From IMG/VR virus record IMGVR_UViG_3300032331_002501, positions 1 through 61,715 of that record: a stretch of 61,715 bases of DNA. The stretch is one strand, 5' to 3'. Source of the stretch: a virus. The position numbers and the translations under genes are program-made. This document shows, piece by piece, positions 15,372 to 24,305 of this stretch. Numbering within the stretch: the first letter of the stretch is position 1; every line of letters starts with the position of its first letter. The notes beneath the pieces are model-generated. The model worked only from the letters and a program-made list of their open reading frames with translations, made no database searches and was not told where the DNA came from.

Positions 15372-17096
15372 TTATCCTTCACAAGAAATGCATTCTGATA
15401 AGCGCTGCAAATTATCTCCTCTCAGTACTGATTCAGTGCGTAGGTAATATAATGTTTTGATTCCTAGTTTATGAGCCTCTTTATGTACTTGGCTAATCCA
15501 TTTTGGAGTATCATTTGGATCAAAGCATAAGTTTAATGAGATAGCTTGGTCTACATATTCTTGTCTAACACCATTTTGTCTTACAATTTCTAATTGGTTG
15601 ATTTCTTTAAATGTTAAGAATACTTCTTTTTCTTCATCAGTTAAAATATAGGAAGGAACATTAATAACTGAACCTTGGTCTTTTAGGATTTGATCCCAAA
15701 CACTATCAATGTTATATCCTTTAGATGCTAATAATTCTTCTAAAATTTTATTACGTTTAATAAATACACCTTTTGCTGTTTTTAAATTATAAACATTAGC
15801 AGGAATAGGTTCGATTGAAGGTGATACACCTCCTGAAATGTGAGCATTTGATACTGTAGGCGCAATTGCTAGATGGTGGGTATGTCTTAAACCTGTACCT
15901 TTACACCATTCTGGTTCACCGTATAATTCTGCTTGGTTGCGGGATGCTTTTAAAGCACCTTTTTCAATAAAATCAGATATCATTCTTGTATGAGCCGTTG
16001 CTTGGATACCTACAAATGGTAATCCTTTTGATTGTAAAAATGTATGCCATCCTAAAACACCAATTCCAATTGCTCTACCTTTAGTAGCAGAACGAACTGT
16101 GTTTTCCATAAACTTAACATTCTTAGCTCTATCGATAAATTCTTGTAATACACCTTCTAAAAACCAGCATGTTAATTCAGGTAATGTCATTCCATTTTCA
16201 AATGTATAGTCTTTCCATTCATCCCAACGTGCAAGATTCAATGAAGATAAACAACAAATAAATGAGTGTAATTCGTCTGTGTATAATGAAATCTCAGAAC
16301 AAATATTAGTCATAGATACATGCAAATTGTTCTTAGTGTAAGCTAATGGGTTAGCATTATTAACATTATCTTCAAACATGATATAAGGTTCACCTGTTTC
16401 AAGACGTGTTTTTAATATTTCACCCCACAATTTTAATGCTTTAGGTTCTTTATTATCTAATTCTATCATAAACTTATCATCAATGACAACGCATTGATGT
16501 AAATTCAAACATTGACGATTAACATCACCCTTTGGTCTACGAATTTGTAAAAACTCTTCAATGTCAGGATGATTAATACTTAAGTTAACCGATGCTGCTC
16601 CTCTACGAACTGATCCTTGATTGGTAGCTAAGATAGTTGAGTCATAAATTTTAGCCCAGGGAACAATACCTTCTGATATGCCGTTATCTTTGATTTGTTT
16701 ACCTCGTCCTCTAATACGGGATAAACCAATACCTACCCCACCACCTTGAGATGATAATCTCATTAATTCTGAGTTAGCATCTGCAATACCTTCAATGCTA
16801 TCTCCAACATCAATACCAAAGCATGAAATTGGCATTCCACGCTCTGTACCTAGGTTTGATAATACAGGTGATGCTAAACACAACCAATTCTTAACTATTG
16901 CCTCATAAAAGAATGGTTGTAAATCTTTACGTTTTAATCTGCGAGCAGCTGATTTAGTTACCCTCTTATATGCATCAAATACATCTTCATCAGGTAGTAA
17001 ATAACCTTTTGAAATCATACTAACTGCTATTTCATCCATCCAACTCGGGTAATTCTTTCCTTTAACCCATCCATCTGTGTCTACTTGTATACTCAT
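15372..17096 (-). CDS. nrdA: Ribonucleotide reductase class Ia, large subunit (NrdA)
   Basis: 574 residues, shorter than E. coli NrdA (761) because the N-terminal ATP-cone is missing, so dATP feedback inhibition is probably lost. Active-site features: PISCFG (first redox Cys), TNICSEISL (Asn, thiyl-radical Cys, Glu), a later FICCLSSLNLA Cys, KTLYYLRTE (the Tyr-Tyr radical relay) and the C-terminal ECISCEG shuttle cysteines. It reduces NDPs to dNDPs together with NrdB, which lies 10 nt upstream. The encoded thioredoxins could regenerate the C-terminal disulfide. Confidence 0.97.
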   Translation of the reverse strand: MSIQVDTDGWVKGKNYPSWMDEIAVSMISKGYLLPDEDVFDAYKRVTKSAARRLKRKDLQPFFYEAIVKNWLCLASPVLSNLGTERGMPISCFGIDVGDSIEGIADANSELMRLSSQGGGVGIGLSRIRGRGKQIKDNGISEGIVPWAKIYDSTILATNQGSVRRGAASVNLSINHPDIEEFLQIRRPKGDVNRQCLNLHQCVVIDDKFMIELDNKEPKALKLWGEILKTRLETGEPYIMFEDNVNNANPLAYTKNNLHVSMTNICSEISLYTDELHSFICCLSSLNLARWDEWKDYTFENGMTLPELTCWFLEGVLQEFIDRAKNVKFMENTVRSATKGRAIGIGVLGWHTFLQSKGLPFVGIQATAHTRMISDFIEKGALKASRNQAELYGEPEWCKGTGLRHTHHLAIAPTVSNAHISGGVSPSIEPIPANVYNLKTAKGVFIKRNKILEELLASKGYNIDSVWDQILKDQGSVINVPSYILTDEEKEVFLTFKEINQLEIVRQNGVRQEYVDQAISLNLCFDPNDTPKWISQVHKEAHKLGIKTLYYLRTESVLRGDNLQRLSECISCEG

Positions 17097-17106
17097 TTTT
17101 TATTTT

Positions 17107-18057
17107 TTATAAATCGTCCCAATCTGCTGTTGATTTTGAATAACTTGTTACGCGACCTGCGAAAAAGTCTTGGTGTGTTTTACCACTTGTTAAATGACCA
17201 AACCACTCAATTTGTTTTAATAAATTTGGGTCGATATCGTTATAAATTGCTTTATAACCTAATTCCATCATTTTTTCATTAGCACGTGCCTTAATGAAAT
17301 TTTTAAGTTGATTAACGTTTAATCCATCAACATCTCCCATTTCAAATGCTTTATCAATAAAATCAAATTCTAATTGTACTGATATTTGGCATGCTTCTAT
17401 TACTGCTTTTCTTAATTGATCTGTATTTAATTCAGGTTGTTCTTCAAGTAATGTTCTAAACAACCAACATCCTGCTTTAGAATGTAATGATTCATCTCTA
17501 ACACTCCATTCAACAATCTGGCCTGTTCCTTTCATTAAGTTTCTTAGTTGAAAACTCATTAATATAGCAAATGAACTAAATAAATTTACACCCTCAGTAA
17601 ATGCTGAGAATATAGCTAGTGATAATGCTCTTTCTTCTAATGTTTCACCTGGGGTTTCAATTAGGCGCTCAATTTTTGCTTTTGATGTTTCGTCTTCTAA
17701 AAATGCTTGAAAATCATCTAAACCTAATTCTTCATTTAAGCGGGCATACGCCTCAGCGTGGATTGATTCAAAATCAGCAAACACACGAGCCATTGCTTGT
17801 ACTTCAGGTTTTGGAAACCACACTGATACTTTTGTTGACCAGTAATCGTTTACGTGGACTTCAGTTTGAGCAAATGATTTTAATATATTCCCAATTAAAT
17901 TCTTCTCAGGTTCTGTTAATTTACCTTTCCAATCACCTAAATCCGATGCTAATGGAACTTCATCTGCTAACCAGTGTACTCGATGTTGATCCTTATAAAA
18001 ATCAAATGCTTGTTGATATTCAAATGGCTTATAAAAATTTCTTACTTCAGTAATCAT
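17107..18057 (-). CDS. nrdB: Ribonucleotide reductase class Ia, small subunit (NrdB)
   Basis: 316 residues. The diiron ligands are in place: W..DE near residue 32, then QTEVHVNDYW, FESIHAEAYARL (Glu, His and the radical Tyr in the E-x2-H-x3-Y spacing of E. coli Glu115/His118/Tyr122), FTEGVNLFSSFA and RDESLHSKAG. It generates the tyrosyl radical for NrdA. The C-terminal tail STADWDDL is the peptide that docks on NrdA. A TTATATTAA motif lies 6 nt before the ATG. Confidence 0.97.
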   Translation of the reverse strand: MITEVRNFYKPFEYQQAFDFYKDQHRVHWLADEVPLASDLGDWKGKLTEPEKNLIGNILKSFAQTEVHVNDYWSTKVSVWFPKPEVQAMARVFADFESIHAEAYARLNEELGLDDFQAFLEDETSKAKIERLIETPGETLEERALSLAIFSAFTEGVNLFSSFAILMSFQLRNLMKGTGQIVEWSVRDESLHSKAGCWLFRTLLEEQPELNTDQLRKAVIEACQISVQLEFDFIDKAFEMGDVDGLNVNQLKNFIKARANEKMMELGYKAIYNDIDPNLLKQIEWFGHLTSGKTHQDFFAGRVTSYSKSTADWDDL

Positions 18058-18063
18058 ATAATA

Positions 18064-18072
18064 TTAATATAA
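18064..18072 (-). promoter_or_regulatory. TTATATTAA motif upstream of nrdB
   Basis: Coding-strand TTATATTAA, 6 nt before the nrdB ATG, at the boundary between the helicase and RNR genes. Confidence 0.35.
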
Positions 18073-18076
18073 TAAA

Positions 18077-19441
18077 TTATTTGCTAAGTTCAAAGAACTT
18101 TTTTTGGAGTGCTTCTCTCTCTAAAGAATTCACACTACTAAATTCATTTACAGGTTTTGATGGGGTATAATTACCAGCTTCTTCATCATAATCATCAAAT
18201 AATTCAAAATGACCAGTTGATGTATCAATTTTAGCACCAAATGTCATCCCATCTATCCCATATCTGTTTTTCATAATGTGAAATCTACCTGTTCCAGCCA
18301 CTTTATCTTCTTTTTTACGTGAGAGAGAAATAGCTACATCAGTAATCATGATTTTGTCATAGCTACCTGCAGCTTTATCGCCTTCAATAATATCATCTTT
18401 AGCTCCTGCTCTGTTAACTTGTGATACACTCCATATAGGAAGTTTTAGTTCACGAGCAAGACCTTTAGTACTAAGATAAATATCATCAATTTCGTCTTTA
18501 CGTTCACGATTGTTTCTTTTTGATCGAAGTAGATCGACATAATCTATGATTACTAAATCTGGTTTGAATCCTTGATCGATACATTTTTGGATATGTGATT
18601 CAATTGTTGATATAGATGCTTTGCCTGGTGAGTATTCTTTAATAACTAGATCACCAGGTAAATCTTTAATTGTATTTTCAACATCAGATTTGTGTTTGAG
18701 AATGGTGTTAACGGGTATTCCTGTAAAGAATGCATCGTATCGTCTACCAACATAATCTTCGCCTAACTCAAGTGTATAATGGATTACATTGTATCCTAAT
18801 TTAACTGCATGGCCGCCTAAAGCAATTAAGGTCCAGGATTTACCACCACCAGGATTACCAAATATTAATCCAAAATCTCCACTACCAATTCCACCTTGTA
18901 GTATATTATTAAACAAATCCCAAGGAGTAGATATAGCAATACGATGTTCTTCTCTATATCGAGTTTCTGTGTCTTTGCTGTATTCTAATCCTATATTTTT
19001 ATCTCCACCTGCCTTTAGAGCATTATCTACTAAAAAACGAATTGAATCATAGTCACCAGCATTTAATAATTCTACTGAATTTAGAAGTGCTTTTTTTAAT
19101 TGTTGGTTTTTACAGAAATTAGAAAATTCTTCTTCAACATATGCTAAATCATCATCTGATGCTTTATATGCTTCTTTAAGTTGTTCTTTAATTGATAATT
19201 GTAGAACATCATTGTCAATTCTTTTTAATTCAATTTTTAATACTTCCATACTTGGGGTAGTATGGTATTTTTCATAGTAATTTAAAATTTCTTTAATAAC
19301 CCATTTATGAGCGGTATTGTCAAAATATTCATCACTAATGATATCATGAATATTCACTAAGAACTCTTTATGGGTTAATAAAGACGATATTACTTTAATT
19401 TGAAAGTGTGTCCCATATTGGGAAAGGGTACTTAATGTCAT
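18077..19441 (-). CDS. 41: Replicative DNA helicase, DnaB/T4 gp41-like
   Basis: 454 residues (T4 gp41 has 475). A helical N-terminal domain of about 160 residues is followed by a RecA-like ATPase core: Walker A GNPGGGKS near 190, HYTLELGEDYVGRR, Walker B LVIIDYVDLLRS, SVSQVNRAG (H3-type sensor) and MKNRYGIDG. It unwinds the fork 5' to 3' as a hexameric ring on the lagging strand. It lies in the uvsX-exonuclease-helicase block. No primase gene is visible in the window. Confidence 0.94.
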   Translation of the reverse strand: MTLSTLSQYGTHFQIKVISSLLTHKEFLVNIHDIISDEYFDNTAHKWVIKEILNYYEKYHTTPSMEVLKIELKRIDNDVLQLSIKEQLKEAYKASDDDLAYVEEEFSNFCKNQQLKKALLNSVELLNAGDYDSIRFLVDNALKAGGDKNIGLEYSKDTETRYREEHRIAISTPWDLFNNILQGGIGSGDFGLIFGNPGGGKSWTLIALGGHAVKLGYNVIHYTLELGEDYVGRRYDAFFTGIPVNTILKHKSDVENTIKDLPGDLVIKEYSPGKASISTIESHIQKCIDQGFKPDLVIIDYVDLLRSKRNNRERKDEIDDIYLSTKGLARELKLPIWSVSQVNRAGAKDDIIEGDKAAGSYDKIMITDVAISLSRKKEDKVAGTGRFHIMKNRYGIDGMTFGAKIDTSTGHFELFDDYDEEAGNYTPSKPVNEFSSVNSLEREALQKKFFELSK

Positions 19442-19450
19442 ATAACTTAT

Positions 19451-20494
19451 TTATTTAAAACTACTTAATACTTTGAATGTTTCTTTTAACCAATAATCGG
19501 CATTTTTTAGAACATTAACTAAACCATCTTCATGGTATAAATTTAAAAATTCTTTTGATTTTAAATTAAATGGTCTTGCTTCTACTAATTCTTGTATAAT
19601 TTCTTTTTCTTCGTCATCCATTAACGGATTACTTAAATCCATTATTTTATAGTTATTTCTTATTGAATCACTATTAAACACTATTCGAGAATATATTACA
19701 TTTTCTTTATACTTAGCTTCACTAATATCAAATATATCATCTAATACTAAATTTTCTTCAGCTAGTTCTGGGAATAGTTTAAATAACTTCTTAGGGCCTA
19801 ATCCTTGTATTCCTGGGATTTTATCTGAATTATCACCCATTAGTGTTTTATATAAGATAAAATTCTTAGGCGATAAGCCAAATTTATCTTTTACTGTTTT
19901 TGGAGTGTAATACTCTTTAACCATAGGGCTATAAACAGTTATATTGTCTGTAACTAGTTGTAGAAAATCTTTATCTGCGGATGTAATAATACATTTAGAT
20001 TGATATTTTTCGGTCATGTATTGGGATAAATGAGCGATAATATCATCCGCCTCGACTTTATCAAGGGATATGACTTTAATTGGTAAACACCGTAGATAAT
20101 GAATTAGTCGAGATATTTGGTTAGCTTTAGAATCTTGTTCATCATCTATATTATCAAAAGCATCATAATTAGTTATCTGCTTAATGTTCCTACCCGATTT
20201 ATATTCGGGGAGTAAGTTCTTCCGGTTAACAGAAGAACCCACTCCATCAAATATAACATATACAGATGTAGGTTTATTTTGGTTAATTAGAAATCCTAAC
20301 GATCTTAAAAATCCTCCAAGTCCTCCAATATGAACTCCATCTTGATTAATATAATTTAATACAGCAAAATTTCTTAAAAATAAATTTAAACCATCTATAA
20401 TTAATACTCGATCATGTTTACTAAATGTGGGTTCGTCAGATTTTGGTTCGTTAGTGATACCATCTAATAACTTAAATAAATCCTTCTTATCCAT
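19451..20494 (-). CDS. 5'-3' exonuclease/flap nuclease (T4 RNase H-like)
   Basis: 347 residues from the ATG at 20492-20494; a TTG start 15 nt earlier is possible but would increase the overlap with uvsX. FEN-type motifs: RVLIIDGLNLFLRNF, YVIFDGVGSS, KVEADDIIAHLS, IITSADKDFLQL and LMGDNSDKIPGIQGLGPKKL (helix-hairpin-helix with metal-binding Asp). It should remove RNA primers and flaps from Okazaki fragments. The residue pattern is complete, so activity is expected. Its position between uvsX and the helicase fits a replication operon. Confidence 0.92.
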   Translation of the reverse strand: MDKKDLFKLLDGITNEPKSDEPTFSKHDRVLIIDGLNLFLRNFAVLNYINQDGVHIGGLGGFLRSLGFLINQNKPTSVYVIFDGVGSSVNRKNLLPEYKSGRNIKQITNYDAFDNIDDEQDSKANQISRLIHYLRCLPIKVISLDKVEADDIIAHLSQYMTEKYQSKCIITSADKDFLQLVTDNITVYSPMVKEYYTPKTVKDKFGLSPKNFILYKTLMGDNSDKIPGIQGLGPKKLFKLFPELAEENLVLDDIFDISEAKYKENVIYSRIVFNSDSIRNNYKIMDLSNPLMDDEEKEIIQELVEARPFNLKSKEFLNLYHEDGLVNVLKNADYWLKETFKVLSSFK

Positions 20495-21578
20495 TTGATT
20501 CTTCGTCAACTAAAACAATAACTTCCTTACTTTCATTCCACTCTGAATTGTCTTCTACTATTTCAAACTCGCCAGATCCTAGGATATCTACCCATTCATG
20601 TGCGTGTTCTTTTTTATATTTTTCAATTTCAGTTTCACCAATAAAACCATGAATAGTAGCTACTACTGTACTTTTAGTTTGCAACCCTGTAACGTGATTT
20701 TTATCACACGATACTTTTGTTCTAACAGCGTATTCTACTTCTTTTTTATTCTTAATTGCTTTGATTTTGCTGGTTCCACTATTGGTAACATTACCAAATG
20801 TTAAAACAATTGATGAATCTAAAAACATTGTTTCACCATTTTTCATTTTCATCTTTGGTTGACTCATAATAGTTTCTGCGGGTGCAACCCAGATTTTATT
20901 AACAGCTACCATTGAGTTAGTGTAAGGTGATGTTTCTTTACGCGATAGTGGGAAACGTTGGTTAATAAAATTACCAAATTGTTGTGATACTGCACCTGCA
21001 TTCCACATTGGGTTATTTTTATTCTGTTCTACACTCATTTTACATGGAATAGAACCAATTGAATCCCAGAAAAAACATAGATCATATGGTAAATTACCTT
21101 TCTTTTGTTCATCTAAAAGATCAGCTATAAAACTAGCTACGTCTTCAATTGTTCCTAATGTTCCTCTATCTACATACAAAAAGAAACCTTTGTAATCTAA
21201 TACCTCACCTGTTGATTCATCTACAACATCTTCAACTTGGAAACCCATTTGTTTAGCATGTTCCCAAGACCATTTCATTTCAGTAATAATAAAAACTGGC
21301 AAAACGCCCATTTTCTGGGCGTTGATTGCTAGTTCTAGCATGGCTGTTGTTTTACCTGTGTTACTATGACCACGTAATAACGTGATATGTCCCATAGGAG
21401 CTCCAGGTATTGAAATTGATTCTTGTAATGCTTTAGAAAACGGAATCCATCTTTGTTCTTTAAACTTAACATTCGTATTTAACAGCTTTTTCTCTTTGAA
21501 CTTGTCTAAGCTAAAATTAGCTTTCATTTCAGCGGATACGGCAGCCGTCAACGATGTTGATTTTTCTCTTTTAGCCAT
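20487..21578 (-). CDS. uvsX: RecA-like recombinase (UvsX)
   Basis: 363 residues. Walker A GHSNTGKTTAMLELA near residue 70, then VFIITEMKWSWEHAKQMG (the catalytic Glu of RecA/UvsX) and FFWDSIGSIPCKM as Walker B. Next come a long DNA-binding loop region (QQFGNFINQRFPLSRKE) and VNKIWVAP. The acidic C-terminal tail ends DEESNG. It forms filaments on ssDNA for strand exchange and recombination-dependent replication, working with the gp32-like protein 14 nt upstream. It overlaps the exonuclease gene slightly. Confidence 0.9.
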   Translation of the reverse strand: MAKREKSTSLTAAVSAEMKANFSLDKFKEKKLLNTNVKFKEQRWIPFSKALQESISIPGAPMGHITLLRGHSNTGKTTAMLELAINAQKMGVLPVFIITEMKWSWEHAKQMGFQVEDVVDESTGEVLDYKGFFLYVDRGTLGTIEDVASFIADLLDEQKKGNLPYDLCFFWDSIGSIPCKMSVEQNKNNPMWNAGAVSQQFGNFINQRFPLSRKETSPYTNSMVAVNKIWVAPAETIMSQPKMKMKNGETMFLDSSIVLTFGNVTNSGTSKIKAIKNKKEVEYAVRTKVSCDKNHVTGLQTKSTVVATIHGFIGETEIEKYKKEHAHEWVDILGSGEFEIVEDNSEWNESKEVIVLVDEESNG

Positions 21579-21592
21579 AATTTGTTTTTATT

Positions 21593-22462
21593 TTAAAATG
21601 GTGAACCTTCTCCTTCTTCTTCATCATCAAACAATGCATCAAACTTATCTGCTTTGCTTGAAGGTTTAGCAGAAGTTTTAAGGCTGTAATTTGATTTAGG
21701 TTCTTCTTTTGCTTTGGTTAAGATTGGATCTTCAGCTGGTGCTTCAGTTGTTACATCTTCCTCTTCTTCTTCGTCAACATCAGCTTCTGCATCTTCAGGA
21801 TTCAACCAATTTTGGAGAATTTCTTTTAAAGCATCAAACTCCATTTTACGTTGAAGTTCAAGAATGTTTGGTTGTTCAGTTAACCACGTTTTGATAGTTT
21901 CAGTATCAGTATTTAATGGTGTTGTTTTAGGTTTAACACGAATTGATGATTTCAATCCTTGGCGACCACCAATGTCACCTGTTACTACATCAACTGTAAA
22001 GTCGCGACCTTCATTAATGTCTGTGAAATCCCCATAGTCCTCATCCTCGGCAATACCTAATAATTGCATGTAGATTTCTTTTCCAAATTCCCACAAACGA
22101 ACTCCTTTTTCTTCTTCACCACGAACAACTACAGGAGCAAAAACTCTCATTTTTGGGTCTAATTTCTTAGCCAATTGCCAGTTTTCTTTTTCGGATGTGT
22201 TACGAAGTGATTTTGCAAACTCAACAATTGGATCTTTTTCACCCCAGTTAGTTAGAGCATAAATTGGGAATTTTGAGAACCCGTAGTGTACGAACACTTC
22301 TTGGAATGGGTTACTCTTGTTTAGTACTGAAGGTACGATTCGGATTTGATATTTACCTTCTGATTTTGGTTTCCAAAGATATTTGGAATAATCAACTTTT
22401 TCTTTCTTTTGCCCGGTTGATTGTAGGGCATTCAGTTTTTGTTTGATTGCTTTGATGTCCAT
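21593..22462 (-). CDS. 32: Single-stranded DNA-binding protein (T4 gp32-like)
   Basis: 289 residues. The N-terminus MDIKAIKQKLNALQ matches the cooperativity helix of gp32. The OB-fold core includes YLWKPKSEGKYQIRIVPS, the conserved start of the gp32 domain, and KMRVFAPVVVRGEEEKGVRLWEFGK. A very acidic linker (DVDEEEEEDV) and the tail DALFDDEEEGEGSPF fit partner-binding acidic C-termini. There is not one cysteine, so the zinc subdomain of T4 gp32 is missing. It coats ssDNA in replication and recombination. Confidence 0.9.
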   Translation of the reverse strand: MDIKAIKQKLNALQSTGQKKEKVDYSKYLWKPKSEGKYQIRIVPSVLNKSNPFQEVFVHYGFSKFPIYALTNWGEKDPIVEFAKSLRNTSEKENWQLAKKLDPKMRVFAPVVVRGEEEKGVRLWEFGKEIYMQLLGIAEDEDYGDFTDINEGRDFTVDVVTGDIGGRQGLKSSIRVKPKTTPLNTDTETIKTWLTEQPNILELQRKMEFDALKEILQNWLNPEDAEADVDEEEEEDVTTEAPAEDPILTKAKEEPKSNYSLKTSAKPSSKADKFDALFDDEEEGEGSPF

Positions 22463-22567
22463 AGCGTTTATTTATTTATTTATTAATGTACGAAATATAT
22501 AATTGAGGCAAAATTTAGTTATAAAAACTCTCGAAATCCTCTTAAAAAATGTACTTTGAAAATGCGC

Positions 22568-22990
22568 TTAAAGTTCTACAATGTTGTGTATTTTTGTTTT
22601 GAGTTGTTTTAGTTCGTTATGTTGTGTTAGTAATATTGTATTTTTGTAGTGTTGCCAATTAATTTTGTAATGAACATCTACTGCTCCGCCATTTAGCTTT
22701 TTAATTAACTCATTAAGAGCATTAATAGTGTAAAGAGTATTAGTTTCTTTTTTACGATGAACAAGAATAGTGTTATCGGGGATAGAACTTAAATTAATCT
22801 GGTCAGTATTGTAAGTGACGACATATTCCCCTGTATCTTTAATGTATAAAACAAATAGTTTATTATACATTATTGTATACCTGTGGGAAATATCCTTGAT
22901 GAAATTATCTATTTCTTCAAGTGTAACGAAAGTACAGAATAATTTATTGTTCACATCTACAAAATTCAGAAAGTCACTATAGTCATACAT
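22568..22990 (-). CDS. Hypothetical protein coupled to the polA-like gene
   Basis: 140 residues from the ATG at 22988-22990, 1 nt after the polA-like stop; a start 24 nt earlier is possible but overlaps. Not recognised. It contains FVTLEEIDNFIKDISHRYT, KLFVLYIKDTGEYVVTYN and a helical C-terminus. The tight junction suggests joint work with the upstream polymerase-like protein. The 105 nt after its stop side (22463-22567) hold no gene. Confidence 0.7.
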   Translation of the reverse strand: MYDYSDFLNFVDVNNKLFCTFVTLEEIDNFIKDISHRYTIMYNKLFVLYIKDTGEYVVTYNTDQINLSSIPDNTILVHRKKETNTLYTINALNELIKKLNGGAVDVHYKINWQHYKNTILLTQHNELKQLKTKIHNIVEL

Positions 22991-22991
22991 A

Positions 22992-24266
22992 TCATTTTTC
23001 TTCTGTAAAGTCATAATCGCGTCCTTGTTTGGTTTTTACATTTAAATTAAAATTCTTAAAAATATTATATATTTGAGGCATCAACTGTTGCTCTTCATTT
23101 TCATCTACATCGAATAAAAACGAATCGTAGGTATATAATACTATCTGTGTGTTTTTGCCTATTAATAGTTTATGAATTTTTAATAAAATTTCAACATTTG
23201 TTGAAGTTTCTAAATTTTGAAGCATATAATTAAATAGCTTCTGGGGATTCATATTAGGTAATTGGTTTGTAAGACGATAGCCTGAGATCGGCACAATAAC
23301 TTCATCTGAGTTAGTGAATGTTTTCCAGTTATTGTTTATAAATTCTGTTGTTTTTTGGAAAAATTCTAGGTGTTTATATTCATCAAACACACCTCCATAT
23401 AACTGTTTAAATGTTAATTCTTTAGCTTTATTATAATCTACCCCATACATGCTAGCAAAAGAAGCATGTATATCAGGTACATCAAATTCATAATTAACCA
23501 ATTGTCCAGCCAAGGTTGGATGATAAGCTGAGATGTCAATTTCAGTGAATTTGTGATTTTTTGGTATAAAGCTTTGACGTGAGCCATTTTCTTTATTTAA
23601 AGCGGCGAAATTAATCCCATTAAAACTATTTGAAGGTCTTCTCGTTGTAGTAAATAGGTTGTATTGAGTATAAACTGTGTCGTTTTGAATTGAATATAAC
23701 TTAGATTTTGTTTCATAAAATTTATCAAATGTGTTAGAATTAATTTTTATACCATTTTTTTCTATTCCAAAGAATGCTAAAATGGTCTTATCCATAAATA
23801 TATCTCTAGTTTCTGAAGTGGCTGTTTTAAACACATTTTCACAGGCTTCATAATGTTTTACTACAGGGATAATTCTATTAATATCATTACGATTTTTATG
23901 TTGGGAGTAAAAATATGTGTGGACTTTAGTAGATTCATTTATTGGAGTAAAACTACAATTAATTAAATTAATAACACTTTTTATAGGAAAATAATATAAA
24001 AAAGATTTTTTATCTCGAACATAAATGATATCTAATTTCTTTAAAAAATCAAAAACATAATTTATATCTAAAGATAAAGTTTCACTGTGATCGATACAAA
24101 TTAAACATCCGTGATTTCCTTTAATAGGTTTAATGTAAATTAAAGATACATCATTTAGTATGGGATGGGTATTACTGTTGTGTGGTATAACCTCTATGAA
24201 TACTTCCCTATATCCTTTATTATAAAATGCCTCCAATTGAGTTGGAGTCTCTATTAACCAAAACAT
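22992..24266 (-). CDS. Divergent family A DNA polymerase-like protein
   Basis: 424 residues. The C-terminal about 230 residues carry the Pol I palm/fingers pattern: TTTRRPSNSFNGINFAALNK ('T.TGRLSS..PN.QNI' equivalent), motif A TEIDISAYHPTLAGQL near 242, and an O-helix-like KAKELTFKQLYGG near 282. The O-helix-like stretch keeps the Lys, Phe and Tyr in Klenow spacing. Motif C is LYTYDSFLFD near 384, with D kept but the usual H-D-E changed to Y-D-S. The N-terminal about 190 residues show no clear exonuclease motifs. The replicative enzyme is the family B polymerase, so this may act in repair, recombination or priming. Confidence 0.72.
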   Translation of the reverse strand: MFWLIETPTQLEAFYNKGYREVFIEVIPHNSNTHPILNDVSLIYIKPIKGNHGCLICIDHSETLSLDINYVFDFLKKLDIIYVRDKKSFLYYFPIKSVINLINCSFTPINESTKVHTYFYSQHKNRNDINRIIPVVKHYEACENVFKTATSETRDIFMDKTILAFFGIEKNGIKINSNTFDKFYETKSKLYSIQNDTVYTQYNLFTTTRRPSNSFNGINFAALNKENGSRQSFIPKNHKFTEIDISAYHPTLAGQLVNYEFDVPDIHASFASMYGVDYNKAKELTFKQLYGGVFDEYKHLEFFQKTTEFINNNWKTFTNSDEVIVPISGYRLTNQLPNMNPQKLFNYMLQNLETSTNVEILLKIHKLLIGKNTQIVLYTYDSFLFDVDENEEQQLMPQIYNIFKNFNLNVKTKQGRDYDFTEEK

Positions 24267-24289
24267 AACCTTTATTTATTAGTACAATA

Positions 24290-24298
24290 TTAATATAA
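24290..24298 (-). promoter_or_regulatory. TTATATTAA motif upstream of the polA-like gene
   Basis: Coding-strand TTATATTAA, 23 nt before the start. It separates the end of the tail operon from the replication block. Confidence 0.35.
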
Positions 24299-24305
24299 TA
24301 AAATA

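Noticed and set aside
17619-18053. 144-residue plus-strand open frame over nrdB
   Set aside because: nrdB has all catalytic residues in the minus frame; the plus frame is Leu-rich and without motif.
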